A stretch of 64,000 bases of DNA, taken from positions 1 to 64,000 of the forward strand of contig NZ_JALKAJ010000001.1 in NCBI RefSeq assembly GCF_023015615.1. The letters run 5' to 3'. Below, piece after piece: positions 1 to 8,856 of the stretch. The position numbers and the translations under genes were made by a program. How positions within the stretch are numbered: the first letter of the stretch is position 1; each line of letters starts with the position of its first letter. Source of the stretch: Qipengyuania sp. S6317L1. GTDB taxonomy: Bacteria; Pseudomonadota; Alphaproteobacteria; Sphingomonadales; Sphingomonadaceae. A model generated the notes under the pieces. It did not search any database. It was not told the origin of the DNA and was given only the letters and a program-made list of their open reading frames with translations.

Positions 1-2
1 AG

Positions 3-776
3 GCCAAGGCAGAAGCGGAGGCCAAGGCAGAAGCGGAGGCCAAGGCGAAACGCGAAGCTGAGGCAAAGGCCCGCCGCGAAGCTGAGCAAAAGGCCCGAGA
101 ACACGCTCGCGAAGAAGCCAAGCGCAAAGCCAAGGCAGAGGCAGAGGCGCGCGCAAAAGCGGCTGCTGAAGAAAAAGCGAAGCGGGAAGCGGAGCGCAAA
201 GCGGCCGCCGAGGCGAAGGCCAAAGCAGAGGCTGAGGCAAAAGCGAAACGCGAGGCTGAAGCGAAAGCCAGGAAGGAAGGGGAGGCGAAAGCCAAAGCAG
301 AGGCTGAGGCCAAGGCAAAACGCGAAGCGGAGGCCAAGGCGAAGAAGGAAGCCGAAGAGAAAGCCAAGCGCGAAGCGGAAGCCAAGGCTAAGGCAGAGGC
401 CGAAGCAAAAGCGAAGCGGGAAGCCGAAGCCAAAGCGAAGCGGGAAGCGGAAGCCAAAGCGAAGCGGGAAGCGGAAGAACGCGCGCGCAAGGAGGCAGAG
501 AAGAAAGCCAAGGCAGAGGCTGCGGCGAAAGCTAAAGCTGAGGCAGAGGCCAAGGCAAAAGCCGAAGCCGAGAAGAAGGCCGCTGCCGAGGCGGAGCGCA
601 AGGCCAGGGAAAAAGCCGAGGCGGAGCGCAAGGCGAAAGAGCAGGCCAGAAAAAAGGCGCTCGCCGAGAAAAAGGCGAAGGAAAAGGCAGAAGCAGAAGC
701 AGAAGCTGCCAGAAAGGCCAAGGAAGCCAAGGCCAAGGAAGCCGAAGCCAAAAGCCTCGCCGAGGCGGCCAAAAAG
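3..776 (+). repeat. Coding repeat: Ala/Glu/Lys-rich heptad-like tract
   Basis: Every codon in this stretch encodes mainly Ala, Lys, Glu or Arg, with units such as AKREAEAK and AKAEAEAK. Synonymous codons vary widely (gcc, gca, gcg, gct; aag, aaa), which argues for selection on the protein rather than simple DNA slippage. A local DNA-level expansion is visible at 411-479, where a 24-base unit (gcgaagcgggaagcggaagc plus caaa) occurs nearly three times. Alternating acidic and basic residues suggest a single alpha-helix or coiled coil similar to TolA domain II. Confidence 0.85.
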
Positions 777-1823
777 GCTGCAAACCTTGGCGACACTTTC
801 CGTCGCCTCATCCGCGAAACCGGCCCGATCAGCCTCGCGCACTACATGGCCGAAAGCAACGCGCGCTATTACACCAGCCGCGATCCTCTGGGCGAGGAAG
901 GCGACTTCATCACCGCGCCCGAGGTAAGCCAGATGTTCGGCGAGCTTATCGGCCTGTGGTTTGCCGACCTGTGGGTTAAAATGGGCGCGAGGAAGCACAT
1001 CCACTTTGTCGAGCTTGGGCCGGGCCGCGGCACGTTATCGAAAGACGCTTTGCGAGCCGCAGCGCGCTATGACTTTGCGCCCGTGCTCCACATGGTCGAA
1101 ACCTCGCCCGCCTTGCGCAAACTCCAGCGCGACGCCTTCCCCGATGTCATCCACCACGATGACCTTTCAACCCTGCCGGACGATGCCCCGCTGTTGATTG
1201 TGGGCAACGAGTTTTTCGATGCGCTTCCCGTGCACCAGCTCATCCGCTCGGCCAATGGCTGGCATGAACGCATGATCGGGCTTGGCGAGAACGACGAATT
1301 TGTCTTCGTCGCAGGCGACAAACCGATGGATACGATCGTCCCCAGAAGCTGGAAAAGCGCAAGTCAGGGCACGATGATCGAGACGAGCGCGGCCGCCTCT
1401 GCATTGATGGAGGAGATCGCGACGAGGCTCAAAAATCAGGGCGGCGCTGCGCTCATCATCGACTATGGCCCGTTCGAGCTGCGTTCGGGATCCACCTTGC
1501 AAGCGTTGAAGGACCACAAGAAAGTCGACGTGTTCGCCCACCCCGGCCAGGCCGACCTCACCACGCATGTCGATTTCGAAATGCTGGGTCATGTCGCCAA
1601 GGCCAATGGCGCCGACCTCATGGGTGTCGAGATGCAGGGCGACTGGCTGCGCGCTATGGGCATCGACCTGCGGCTCGAGGCGCTGCAGATGAAAAACCCA
1701 TCGCAAAAGGCTGTGCTCAAACGCCAATACGACCGGCTTGTCGACGACGGGCAAATGGGAACCTTGTTCAAGGTGATGGGAATTTGCGGCCGCCGCTGGC
1801 CCGATGGCGTCGGGTTCAGCTAG
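3..1823 (+). CDS. MidA/NDUFAF7-family SAM-dependent methyltransferase with a long charged N-terminal helix (5' end outside window)
   Basis: The frame is open from base 3 with no stop, so about 281 codons of Ala/Glu/Lys/Arg repeat precede and join the enzyme. The methyltransferase part starts near 777 (residues AANLGDTFRRLIRETGPIS) and shows the family landmarks RDPLGEEGDFITAPEVSQMF and the SAM-binding loop VELGPGRG, followed by IVGNEFFDALP. The family methylates arginine on a respiratory complex I subunit in mitochondria; bacterial targets are less clear. There is no ATG before 846, and starting at 846 would remove conserved N-terminal residues, so the true start lies upstream of the window. 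The stop overlaps the stop of the convergent importer gene by four bases. The enzyme call is secure; the role of the helix is unknown. Confidence 0.88.
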   Translation, partial: AKAEAEAKAEAEAKAKREAEAKARREAEQKAREHAREEAKRKAKAEAEARAKAAAEEKAKREAERKAAAEAKAKAEAEAKAKREAEAKARKEGEAKAKAEAEAKAKREAEAKAKKEAEEKAKREAEAKAKAEAEAKAKREAEAKAKREAEAKAKREAEERARKEAEKKAKAEAAAKAKAEAEAKAKAEAEKKAAAEAERKAREKAEAERKAKEQARKKALAEKKAKEKAEAEAEAARKAKEAKAKEAEAKSLAEAAKKAANLGDTFRRLIRETGPISLAHYMAESNARYYTSRDPLGEEGDFITAPEVSQMFGELIGLWFADLWVKMGARKHIHFVELGPGRGTLSKDALRAAARYDFAPVLHMVETSPALRKLQRDAFPDVIHHDDLSTLPDDAPLLIVGNEFFDALPVHQLIRSANGWHERMIGLGENDEFVFVAGDKPMDTIVPRSWKSASQGTMIETSAAASALMEEIATRLKNQGGAALIIDYGPFELRSGSTLQALKDHKKVDVFAHPGQADLTTHVDFEMLGHVAKANGADLMGVEMQGDWLRAMGIDLRLEALQMKNPSQKAVLKRQYDRLVDDGQMGTLFKVMGICGRRWPDGVGFS

Positions 1824-3358
1824 AGCCCGATCTTCTCCGCCAACCGCTCGGCCGCCACATCGGGAGTGACTTTTTCCTCGTCCTCGCGGTCGACCGAATA
1901 ATTCGCCTCGCGCATCAGTTCCACCGGGATCGCGCCCACCAGCGGCGTGAGCGCCTCGATCAACGCCGCGTCATCTTTAATGCGCGGCGAAAGCATCACC
2001 ATCGCATCATAGCTCGGCAAAGCTTCGCGCGGGTCCTCGAGGATGACGAAACGATCCACCGCAAGCCGCCCGTCGGAGGTATAGGCACTTATCGCATCGG
2101 CCTCGCCGGATTTGAGCGCATTATACATGAAAGTCGGCGAGAAATTGCGTGTCTCGCCCACTCGCAAACCATAGGCATCGCGCACCGCCTTCCATTCGGG
2201 CCGTTCGAAGAATTCAGGGTCTCCGCCAAAGGTCAGTTGAGGCGCAATCGGCACGATATCTTCAAGGGTTGTCGCCCCCAGCTGCGCCGCCCGATCGGCA
2301 CGCATCGCAAAGGCGTATGCGTTTTCAAAGCCCAGACGACCCAGGATACCGATGCCGGTGTTTTCGCGCTCCCATTGGACGATGGTTTCATACATCGCCT
2401 CGCGCCCCGGGTTGTCGGTGCGCTTCATCTCGTTGGTCCAGATCGTGCCGGTGTAATCGACCGATATATCGACGCTGGATGAGGCGACCGCGCTGTGCAC
2501 CACGGCTGAACCCAGCCCGTCGCGATAGGCAACGCTATAGCCTGCCTCTTCCAACTGCGATCCGATAAGGCGCGAGAGGATCAGGTTTTCGGAAAACTGT
2601 TTCGAGGCGATGATGATCGTGTCCTCGTCCTCGCCCCCGCCTTGCGCATAAAGCGCCGCGCCAAGGCCAAGCGCCACGCCCAGAAGACCTGCGGCCCACT
2701 GCCATTTCTGGCGGTTGGCAAGTCCGCGCTCGACCATGCCAAGCAGCGCATCGGCGGCCAATGCGAGCCCTGCGCTGGCGAGGCAGCCTGCCACCACCAG
2801 TGCCCAGTTTTGCGTTTGCAAACCTGCGAAAATCGGGTCGCCCAATCCCGGCTGGCCGATCGTGGTCGAAAGCGTTGCCGCGCCGATGGTCCAAACGCTC
2901 GCCGTGCGGATGCCCGCCATGATGAAAGGCGCGGACAAGGGCGCTTCGACAAGGCGCAGTTTCTGCCAGCCGGTCATGCCCACACCATCCGCCGCTTCCA
3001 GCAATTGCGGGTCGAGATTGGCCTGCGCGGTGACAGCGTTCCTTAAAATCGGAAGCAGCGCGTAGAGCGCCAGTGCCAGCAGCGCCGGCAGAAAGCCCAG
3101 CGTCGGCAAATCCTCTCCGAATACGGCGCGCAAGGACAGCAGGATCGGGAAAAACAGCGCGAGCAAAGCCAGCGCCGGAATGGTCTGCACAAGGCTAGCA
3201 AAACCAAGAGTGATGCGCGCAACCGTTGGCGAACGGCTCGCCCAGATCGCCAGCGGCAGCGCCACCAGAATGCCAAGCCCGATGGCCGACGCGGCGAGCA
3301 CGATATGGGCGGCAAATTTGTCGCCCAGCCCCAGCATTATGTCGAAAATCTCGCTCAT
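1820..3358 (-). CDS. ABC importer: permease fused to substrate-binding domain (OpuC/ProW-ProX or EgtU type)
   Basis: A 512-residue protein. Residues 1 to about 215 are a multi-helix inner-membrane permease with the conserved VQTIPALALLALFFPILL segment. From about residue 245 an OpuAC-like binding domain follows (IIIASKQFSENLILSRLIG, then VDYTGTIWT and AISAYTSDGRL). Fused permease/binding proteins of this kind import glycine betaine, choline or carnitine; the ergothioneine importer EgtU has the same layout, so the substrate is not settled. The start overlaps the stop of the upstream ATPase gene as ATGA, indicating translational coupling in a two-gene operon. Confidence 0.85.
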   Translation of the reverse strand: MSEIFDIMLGLGDKFAAHIVLAASAIGLGILVALPLAIWASRSPTVARITLGFASLVQTIPALALLALFFPILLSLRAVFGEDLPTLGFLPALLALALYALLPILRNAVTAQANLDPQLLEAADGVGMTGWQKLRLVEAPLSAPFIMAGIRTASVWTIGAATLSTTIGQPGLGDPIFAGLQTQNWALVVAGCLASAGLALAADALLGMVERGLANRQKWQWAAGLLGVALGLGAALYAQGGGEDEDTIIIASKQFSENLILSRLIGSQLEEAGYSVAYRDGLGSAVVHSAVASSSVDISVDYTGTIWTNEMKRTDNPGREAMYETIVQWERENTGIGILGRLGFENAYAFAMRADRAAQLGATTLEDIVPIAPQLTFGGDPEFFERPEWKAVRDAYGLRVGETRNFSPTFMYNALKSGEADAISAYTSDGRLAVDRFVILEDPREALPSYDAMVMLSPRIKDDAALIEALTPLVGAIPVELMREANYSVDREDEEKVTPDVAAERLAEKIGL

Positions 3359-4143
3359 GGAGTGTTATCCTCCATATGTGCCAATCTTTCCGCCTGTTCG
3401 CGCGGCACCGCGACGAGGCTTTGCGCCACCTCTCCGCCAGCGCCGCCCAGAAGCGCGCGCGGGCTTTCATCTGCGACAACCTCGCCTGCGCTCATCACCA
3501 GCACGCGGTCGGCGAGCAACAGCGCCTCGGCCATATCGTGCGTCACCATGACCGTGGTGAGGCCAAGCTTTACGTGAAGTTCGCGCACCTTCTCGCCCAG
3601 TGCATCGCGCGTAATCGGGTCGAGCGCGCCGAAAGGTTCGTCCATGATGAGAATTTCAGGGTCATTGGCAAGCGCCCGCGCAACGCCGACCCGCTGACGC
3701 TGACCGCCGGACAATTCGTCGGGCATACGGCTTGCCATATCGCTCTCAAGTTCGACCAGTTCGAGCAATTCGGCGATGCGCTCTTCTCCCAGTTTTTCGC
3801 CCGCCAGCCGCGGCCCCATCGCGATGTTTTCGGCAACCGTGTAATGCGGGAAAAGCCCGATCCCCTGGAACACATATCCCACGCGGCGGCGCAATTGCGC
3901 CTGGGGCACGGTGGTCACATCATCGCCTGCAAACAGGACGCGGCCCCCGGTGGGCTCGACCAGAGTGTTGACCATTTTAAGCAGCGTCGATTTGCCCGAA
4001 CCCGACGAGCCGACAAGCGCCACAAAACTGCCCGCCGCGATATCCAGCGTTACCCCGCCCACGGCCACAACCTCGCCATAGCGGCGCTGTGCATTTTCAA
4101 ACCGGATAAGCGCACCGCCAGCGCTTTCATCGTGTGCAGACAT
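3355..4143 (-). CDS. ABC importer ATP-binding protein, glycine betaine/osmoprotectant type
   Basis: Supplies ATP hydrolysis for the fused permease that follows it with a four-base overlap. Walker A is GSSGSGKST, the signature is LSGGQRQRVGVARAL, Walker B is ILIMDEPFGALDP, and a His-loop VTHDMAEAL follows. No regulatory CBS domains are present at the C-terminus, unlike OpuAA or ProV. The chosen start (MSAHDES) fits family length. An ATG 27 bases upstream at 4170 has a better AGAGG ribosome binding site and is a real alternative; starts farther upstream would run into the divergent acyl-CoA dehydrogenase gene. Confidence 0.85.
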   Translation of the reverse strand: MSAHDESAGGALIRFENAQRRYGEVVAVGGVTLDIAAGSFVALVGSSGSGKSTLLKMVNTLVEPTGGRVLFAGDDVTTVPQAQLRRRVGYVFQGIGLFPHYTVAENIAMGPRLAGEKLGEERIAELLELVELESDMASRMPDELSGGQRQRVGVARALANDPEILIMDEPFGALDPITRDALGEKVRELHVKLGLTTVMVTHDMAEALLLADRVLVMSAGEVVADESPRALLGGAGGEVAQSLVAVPREQAERLAHMEDNTP

Positions 4144-4276
4144 GATTGGTAATTGCCGCCCCTTGAGCATTAAGCCTCTGTAGTGCCCGCATCGCGGTGC
4201 TATAGCAACATTGGCGTGACCCAAGATAATTGCTAAGACGCGCAATAATTGAACACGAGTTTGTGAGAGAGCACTG

Positions 4277-5446
4277 ATGCGAGCCACCCCTGATTTCGAT
4301 TTCCAGCTGGGCGAATCTGCCGAAATGATCCGGACAAGTGTCGGGCGTTTCGTCGATGAACAACTCATGCCCTTGGGCGACAAGATCGACCGCGAAGACT
4401 ATTTCCCGCGCGAGGAAGTCTGGCGCGCGATGGGCGATCTGGGGATGCACGGGATCACCGTGGACGAGGAAGACGGCGGGCTTGGCCTTGGCTATATCGA
4501 GCATGTGATCGCGGTTGAGGAAGTCGCGCGGGCGAGCGCGTCCCTGTCACTTTCCTATGGCGCGCACTCCAACCTTTGCATCAACCAGATCCGCCGCTGG
4601 GCCAATCCAGAGCAGAAGGCAAAGTACCTCCCCAAACTCATCAGCGGCGAGCATGTGGGCAGCCTCGCCATGTCGGAAGCGGGCGCGGGCTCGGACGTGG
4701 TTTCGATGAAGCTGAAGGCCGACGCGGTTCAGGGCGGTTATGTGCTCAACGGCACCAAATTCTGGATCACCAATGCGAGCGAGGCGGACACGCTTGTGGT
4801 TTACGCCAAGACCGACGGCGCGGCGGGCTCGCGCGGGATCACGGCGTTCCTCATTGAAAAAGGCATGCCCGGTTTTTCCATCGGTCAAAGAATCGAGAAA
4901 GTCGGAATGCGCGGCTCTCCCACCGCAGAGCTCGTCTTCGACAATTGCGAAGTGCCCGAAGAGAATATCATGGGGCCCTTGAACGGCGGGGTGGGCGTTT
5001 TGATGAGCGGTCTCGACTATGAGCGCGTTGTTCTCGCCGGGCTTTCGATCGGCATCATGCAGGCCTGCCTCGACACGGTCATCCCTTATGTTCGCGAGCG
5101 CAAGCAATTCGGCAAACCCATCGGCTCGTTCCAGCTGATGCAGGGCAAGATCGCCGATATGTATGTCGCGCTCCAGACCGCACGGGCTTATGTCTATGCC
5201 GTCGCCAAGGCGTGCGATGCGAACCAGACCACCCGCTTCGATGCAGCCGGCGCGATCCTTTATGCGAGCGAAAACTCGTTCAAGGTCGCAGCCGAAGCGG
5301 TGCAGGCCCTTGGCGGCGCAGGCTACACCACCGATTGGCCGGTCGAGCGTTACATGCGCGATGCGAAGCTGCTCGATATCGGTGCCGGCACAAATGAAAT
5401 CCGCCGGATGCTGATCGGGCGCGAGCTGATCGGGGCTGGTGGATGA
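4277..5446 (+). CDS. ivd: Isovaleryl-CoA dehydrogenase
   Basis: FAD enzyme of leucine breakdown that oxidises isovaleryl-CoA to 3-methylcrotonyl-CoA. It has full family length (389 residues) and the motifs LAMSEAGAGSDVVSMK and FGKPIGSFQLMQGKIADM. Isovaleryl-CoA dehydrogenases carry the catalytic Glu on helix G (SGLDYERVVLAG here) and lack it at the usual C-terminal position, which here reads DIGAGTNEIRRM with Ala where medium-chain enzymes have Glu. This supports the specific call over a generic acyl-CoA dehydrogenase. It overlaps the next gene by ATGA and is two genes away from the methylcrotonyl-CoA carboxylase subunit, the next pathway enzyme. Confidence 0.9.
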   Translation: MRATPDFDFQLGESAEMIRTSVGRFVDEQLMPLGDKIDREDYFPREEVWRAMGDLGMHGITVDEEDGGLGLGYIEHVIAVEEVARASASLSLSYGAHSNLCINQIRRWANPEQKAKYLPKLISGEHVGSLAMSEAGAGSDVVSMKLKADAVQGGYVLNGTKFWITNASEADTLVVYAKTDGAAGSRGITAFLIEKGMPGFSIGQRIEKVGMRGSPTAELVFDNCEVPEENIMGPLNGGVGVLMSGLDYERVVLAGLSIGIMQACLDTVIPYVRERKQFGKPIGSFQLMQGKIADMYVALQTARAYVYAVAKACDANQTTRFDAAGAILYASENSFKVAAEAVQALGGAGYTTDWPVERYMRDAKLLDIGAGTNEIRRMLIGRELIGAGG

Positions 5447-5745
5447 GCGACGAAGATTTCGTCTATGACGAAGTGAGCGGCGAGTGGATCCCCGCCAGCG
5501 AACTCGCCGCGCGCGAGGCTGCTGAAAACACCGTCGAGGTGCGCGATGCGGTGGGCAATCTGTTGGCCGACGGGGATCAAGTGACTCTGATCAAGGATCT
5601 TGAAGTCAAAGGCGCAGGGAAAACGTTGAAGCGAGGCACACTGATTAAATCGATCCGGCTGACCGGTGACACGCAGGAAATCGACTGCAAACATCCAGGT
5701 ATCAAGGGCCTCGTCCTGCGTGCCGAATTCGTGAAAAAGCGATAG
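5443..5745 (+). CDS. PhnA/YjdM-like domain protein
   Basis: A 100-residue protein whose last 70 residues match the PhnA (YjdM) C-terminal domain: VRDAVGNLLADGDQVTLIKD, LEVKG, KRGTLIKSIRLTGD and the final AEFVKKR. The N-terminal zinc ribbon with CxxC pairs found in E. coli YjdM is missing; residues 1-30 are acidic instead. The name alkylphosphonate utilisation protein is historical and no phosphonate genes are nearby. It sits inside the leucine operon, translationally coupled to ivd by a four-base overlap, with mccB starting nine bases after its stop. Confidence 0.8.
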   Translation: MSDEDFVYDEVSGEWIPASELAAREAAENTVEVRDAVGNLLADGDQVTLIKDLEVKGAGKTLKRGTLIKSIRLTGDTQEIDCKHPGIKGLVLRAEFVKKR

Positions 5746-5754
5746 GGTCCGACA

Positions 5755-7362
5755 ATGACTGCACCTGTACTCACCACCAAGCTCGACAATGAAGCGCCTG
5801 ATGCGAAAGCGCGCGCCGAACACAACAAAGCTCTTGCCACTGACCTGCGCGAGGCCGTCGCCAAGGCATCGCTCGGCGGGCCGGAGCGTAGCCGCGAGCG
5901 CCATGTGTCGCGCGGGAAACTGTTGCCGCGTGAGCGGGTGGAGCGGCTGCTCGATCCGGGTTCGCCCTTCCTCGAGATCGGTCAGCTTGCCGCAAACGGG
6001 ATGTATGAGGGCGATGTGAACGCCGCCTCGATCATCTGCGGGATCGGGCGCGTTTCGGGTCGCCAAGTGATGATCGTGTGCAATGATGCAACGGTGAAGG
6101 GCGGCACTTACTACCCGCTGACGGTGAAGAAGCACCTTCGCGCGCAAGAGATCGCGATGGAGAACCGCCTGCCGTGCATCTACCTCGTCGATAGCGGGGG
6201 CGCGAACCTGCCGCATCAGGCCGAGGTCTTTCCCGACCGCGATCACTTCGGGCGCATCTTCTTCAATCAGGCGAATATGTCCGCCGCTGGCATCCCGCAG
6301 ATTGCCTGCGTGATGGGCTCTTGCACCGCGGGCGGGGCCTATGTCCCGGCCATGTCAGATGAGACGGTGATTGTCCGCAATCAAGGCACGATCTTCCTCG
6401 CTGGGCCCCCGCTGGTGAAGGCGGCGACGGGGGAGGAGATCAGCGCCGAGGACCTTGGCGGCGGCGACCTGCATGCCAAGAAGTCGGGCGTTGTCGATCA
6501 CTTGGCCGAGAATGACGAACACGCACTCACCATCGTGCGCGATATCGTCTCACAGCTCGGCGCGAACACGGGTGCGGCCAAAGACATCGCCTTGAAAGAC
6601 CCGCGCCCGCCCAAGTTTGACGCGGACGATCTTTATTCCATCGTGCCCGACGATGTGCGTGCGCCTTACGATGTGAAAGAAGTGATTGCGCGGCTGGTGG
6701 ACGGGTCAGAGTTCCACGAGTTCAAGGCGCACTATGGCTCGACGCTGGTGTGCGGTTTTGCGCATATTTGGGGGATGCCGGTGGGCATCATCGCCAACAA
6801 TGGCGTGCTGTTTTCCGAAAGCGCGCAGAAAGGCGCGCACTTTATCGAGCTTGCCTGCCAGCGGCGCATCCCGCTTCTGTTCCTCCAGAACATCAGCGGC
6901 TTCATGGTCGGCGGCAAATATGAGGCGGAAGGCATCGCCAAGCATGGCGCAAAGCTCGTGACAGCCGTTGCGACCGCGACCGTGCCCAAGATCACCGTGG
7001 TCATCGGCGGCAGCTTTGGCGCAGGCAATTACGGAATGGCAGGCAGAGCCTACTCCCCGCGCTTCCTCTTCACCTGGCCCAATGCGCGCATTTCGGTAAT
7101 GGGCGGAGAGCAAGCGGCATCCGTGCTAGCCACCGTCCACCGCGACGCCGACAAATGGAGCGAGGAAGAGGCCGAGGCCTTCAAAGCCCCGATCCGCCAG
7201 AAGTACGAGGACGAGGGCAATCCCTATTACGCCACCGCAAGGCTGTGGGATGACGGTGTGATTGATCCGGTGCAGACGCGCGATGTGCTCGGGCTGGCGT
7301 TCGCGGCGACACTGGAGGCTCCGATTGCCGAGCGGCCTCAGTTCGGTGTGTTCAGGATGTGA
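5755..7362 (+). CDS. mccB: 3-methylcrotonyl-CoA carboxylase beta subunit (carboxyltransferase)
   Basis: Carboxyltransferase subunit that moves CO2 from biotin to 3-methylcrotonyl-CoA in leucine degradation. At 535 residues it is full length. Visible landmarks include [25 protein letters not shown] sequence near residue 145, [37 protein letters not shown] and [16 protein letters not shown], all typical of MccB rather than propionyl-CoA carboxylase. The biotin carboxylase partner (mccA) is not next to it nor elsewhere in this window; an unrelated orphan gene follows directly. Confidence 0.9.
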   Translation: MTAPVLTTKLDNEAPDAKARAEHNKALATDLREAVAKASLGGPERSRERHVSRGKLLPRERVERLLDPGSPFLEIGQLAANGMYEGDVNAASIICGIGRVSGRQVMIVCNDATVKGGTYYPLTVKKHLRAQEIAMENRLPCIYLVDSGGANLPHQAEVFPDRDHFGRIFFNQANMSAAGIPQIACVMGSCTAGGAYVPAMSDETVIVRNQGTIFLAGPPLVKAATGEEISAEDLGGGDLHAKKSGVVDHLAENDEHALTIVRDIVSQLGANTGAAKDIALKDPRPPKFDADDLYSIVPDDVRAPYDVKEVIARLVDGSEFHEFKAHYGSTLVCGFAHIWGMPVGIIANNGVLFSESAQKGAHFIELACQRRIPLLFLQNISGFMVGGKYEAEGIAKHGAKLVTAVATATVPKITVVIGGSFGAGNYGMAGRAYSPRFLFTWPNARISVMGGEQAASVLATVHRDADKWSEEEAEAFKAPIRQKYEDEGNPYYATARLWDDGVIDPVQTRDVLGLAFAATLEAPIAERPQFGVFRM

Positions 7363-8006
7363 TGCGACGAATTCCTACGCCAAAGATTTTTTGCGAGCTT
7401 AAGAAGATTGGAGTTGTACTCAAATATTCCTTCTTCGACAGCGCAGGGCCTAATCGGAGCTCTCGTCTTTTGGCGATTGATGCGCACTTGGCAGACGCCA
7501 ATGAGCCGCGCGAATGGCATTTACCGAAAGAAAATGCAGAAGCTCTAGAATTGCTGGCTGAGCGCAAGCTCGACCGCAGTCAATTCTTGGGACAATGGTG
7601 CAATCCTAGAGATCTAAGTCTTATTCAGCGCGGTTCGGGTTATGTGCAGGATGTAGGTGAGGTCGAGAACCTTCGATACGATGACGCGCGTATCAAGCGT
7701 ATCAGGTCACGGGCAAGTAGCATACCTGACTTCCATGACGCGGGCGAGTACGCTTTTGCTTTCTCGCAGCCTCCGTATTCGCTCTTTGGAGGCCGAGCCA
7801 AGGCACAGCGGCTATTCAGAGAGTCAACAGGCGTTATCCTCCCACCGAGCGAGAAGATATATATCTATGATTGGAGCGGTGCGGACTTGTCAGAAGTCGA
7901 CAGCTATTTCGAGGCGGGAATGGATTGGTGGGGTGTTTACCTGTTCACAATCTTTCAGCCTTCGATTGGAAGGATGATCGTAATCTCTGGCTCGACCACC
8001 GACTAA
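7362..8006 (+). CDS. Hypothetical protein, low-GC orphan
   Basis: An open frame of 214 residues beginning at ATG 7362, which overlaps the last base of the mccB stop codon; a GTG one codon earlier is also possible. I do not recognise the family. The sequence is soluble, without signal peptide or membrane segments, and rich in aromatic residues toward the C-terminus (KIYIYDWSGADL, MDWWGVYLFTIF). Base composition is visibly lower in GC than mccB and the acyltransferase on either side, and codon use is less biased, consistent with recent acquisition. It may be a real but lineage-specific gene. Confidence 0.6.
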   Translation: MRRIPTPKIFCELKKIGVVLKYSFFDSAGPNRSSRLLAIDAHLADANEPREWHLPKENAEALELLAERKLDRSQFLGQWCNPRDLSLIQRGSGYVQDVGEVENLRYDDARIKRIRSRASSIPDFHDAGEYAFAFSQPPYSLFGGRAKAQRLFRESTGVILPPSEKIYIYDWSGADLSEVDSYFEAGMDWWGVYLFTIFQPSIGRMIVISGSTTD

Positions 8007-8070
8007 ATCCTTCTCGCTTTCCGCAACGTAACTGCTAGGCAGGTCGGCGAGAGAGAAGTGAGATCAACGC

Positions 8071-8700
8071 TTGAAACATAACGAAACCCGCAATGTCACG
8101 CTGCTCTCGCGCGTGGTGAACCGGATCATCCTGTTTTTCTACTGGCTCAAGGGCTGGCGGATCGTCGAGCGCTTTCCCACCGAGGTGAAGAAATGCGTCA
8201 TAGCTGGCGCGCCGCACACCTCGAACTGGGACTTTGTGTTCTTCGCAGGCGCGACCAAGGAAGAGAAAGTGCAGCCCAACTTCATGGGAAAGCACACGCT
8301 GTTCAAAGGTGCGATGCGCAATTTCATGCTCGATATGGGCGGCATCTCGGTTGATCGCAGCAAGCCGGGCGGGACCATCCAACAGATGAAAGAGGAATTC
8401 GCACGCCGCGCTGAATTGAACCTTGTCATCGCCGCCGAAGGGACCCGCAGCTCGGATGGCAAGTGGAAATCGGGCTTTTACAACATCGCCAAGGCGGCAG
8501 GTGTCCCTATCGTTTTGGCCTATGCCGACAATGACAAGCGCACCATCGGGTTCAGCCAGCCGATCATGCCAACGGGCAATTACGGCGAAGACCTCCTCAA
8601 AATCGCGGAATGGTTCCGCTCCAAAATCCCCGATCTTGAGCGGTATAAGGTGCTGGAACAGCAGGCCAAAGACATTATCGCGGGCAAAAACGAGTTCTGA
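8071..8700 (+). CDS. Lysophospholipid acyltransferase (PlsC-like)
   Basis: A 209-residue acyltransferase of the 1-acyl-glycerol-3-phosphate family. The catalytic His/Asp motif appears as PHTSNWDF, followed by the GGISVDRS and AAEGTRS blocks that bind the phosphate. A hydrophobic segment near residues 14-28 probably touches the membrane. The start is TTG: an in-frame stop lies 12 bases upstream and the next ATG would remove the catalytic motif. A purine-rich stretch (AGAAGTGAGA) at 8053-8062 can serve as the ribosome binding site. The actual acyl acceptor cannot be read from the sequence. Confidence 0.82.
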   Translation: MKHNETRNVTLLSRVVNRIILFFYWLKGWRIVERFPTEVKKCVIAGAPHTSNWDFVFFAGATKEEKVQPNFMGKHTLFKGAMRNFMLDMGGISVDRSKPGGTIQQMKEEFARRAELNLVIAAEGTRSSDGKWKSGFYNIAKAAGVPIVLAYADNDKRTIGFSQPIMPTGNYGEDLLKIAEWFRSKIPDLERYKVLEQQAKDIIAGKNEF

Positions 8701-8856
8701 TCCCCAAGCGGGCCGGAACAAGGGCTGCCCCTGCAGCTTTTACCAAACAACCCGCGCTGCCCCCGCGCGGCACCCTACCAGATTTGTGATATTATGCCTT
8801 TAAGCCTTCGCACAGCTTCCCTATCTACGTCTCCAGTCAGGAGACATCCCCCAGTC

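Noticed and set aside
1..776. Possible non-coding tandem repeat or CRISPR-like array
   Set aside because: No fixed repeat/spacer spacing; synonymous codon variation and an open frame into the methyltransferase show it is coding.
532..783. Pro/Leu-rich minus-strand frame opposite the charged repeat
   Set aside because: Direct reverse complement of Ala/Glu/Lys codons; no ribosome site or family.
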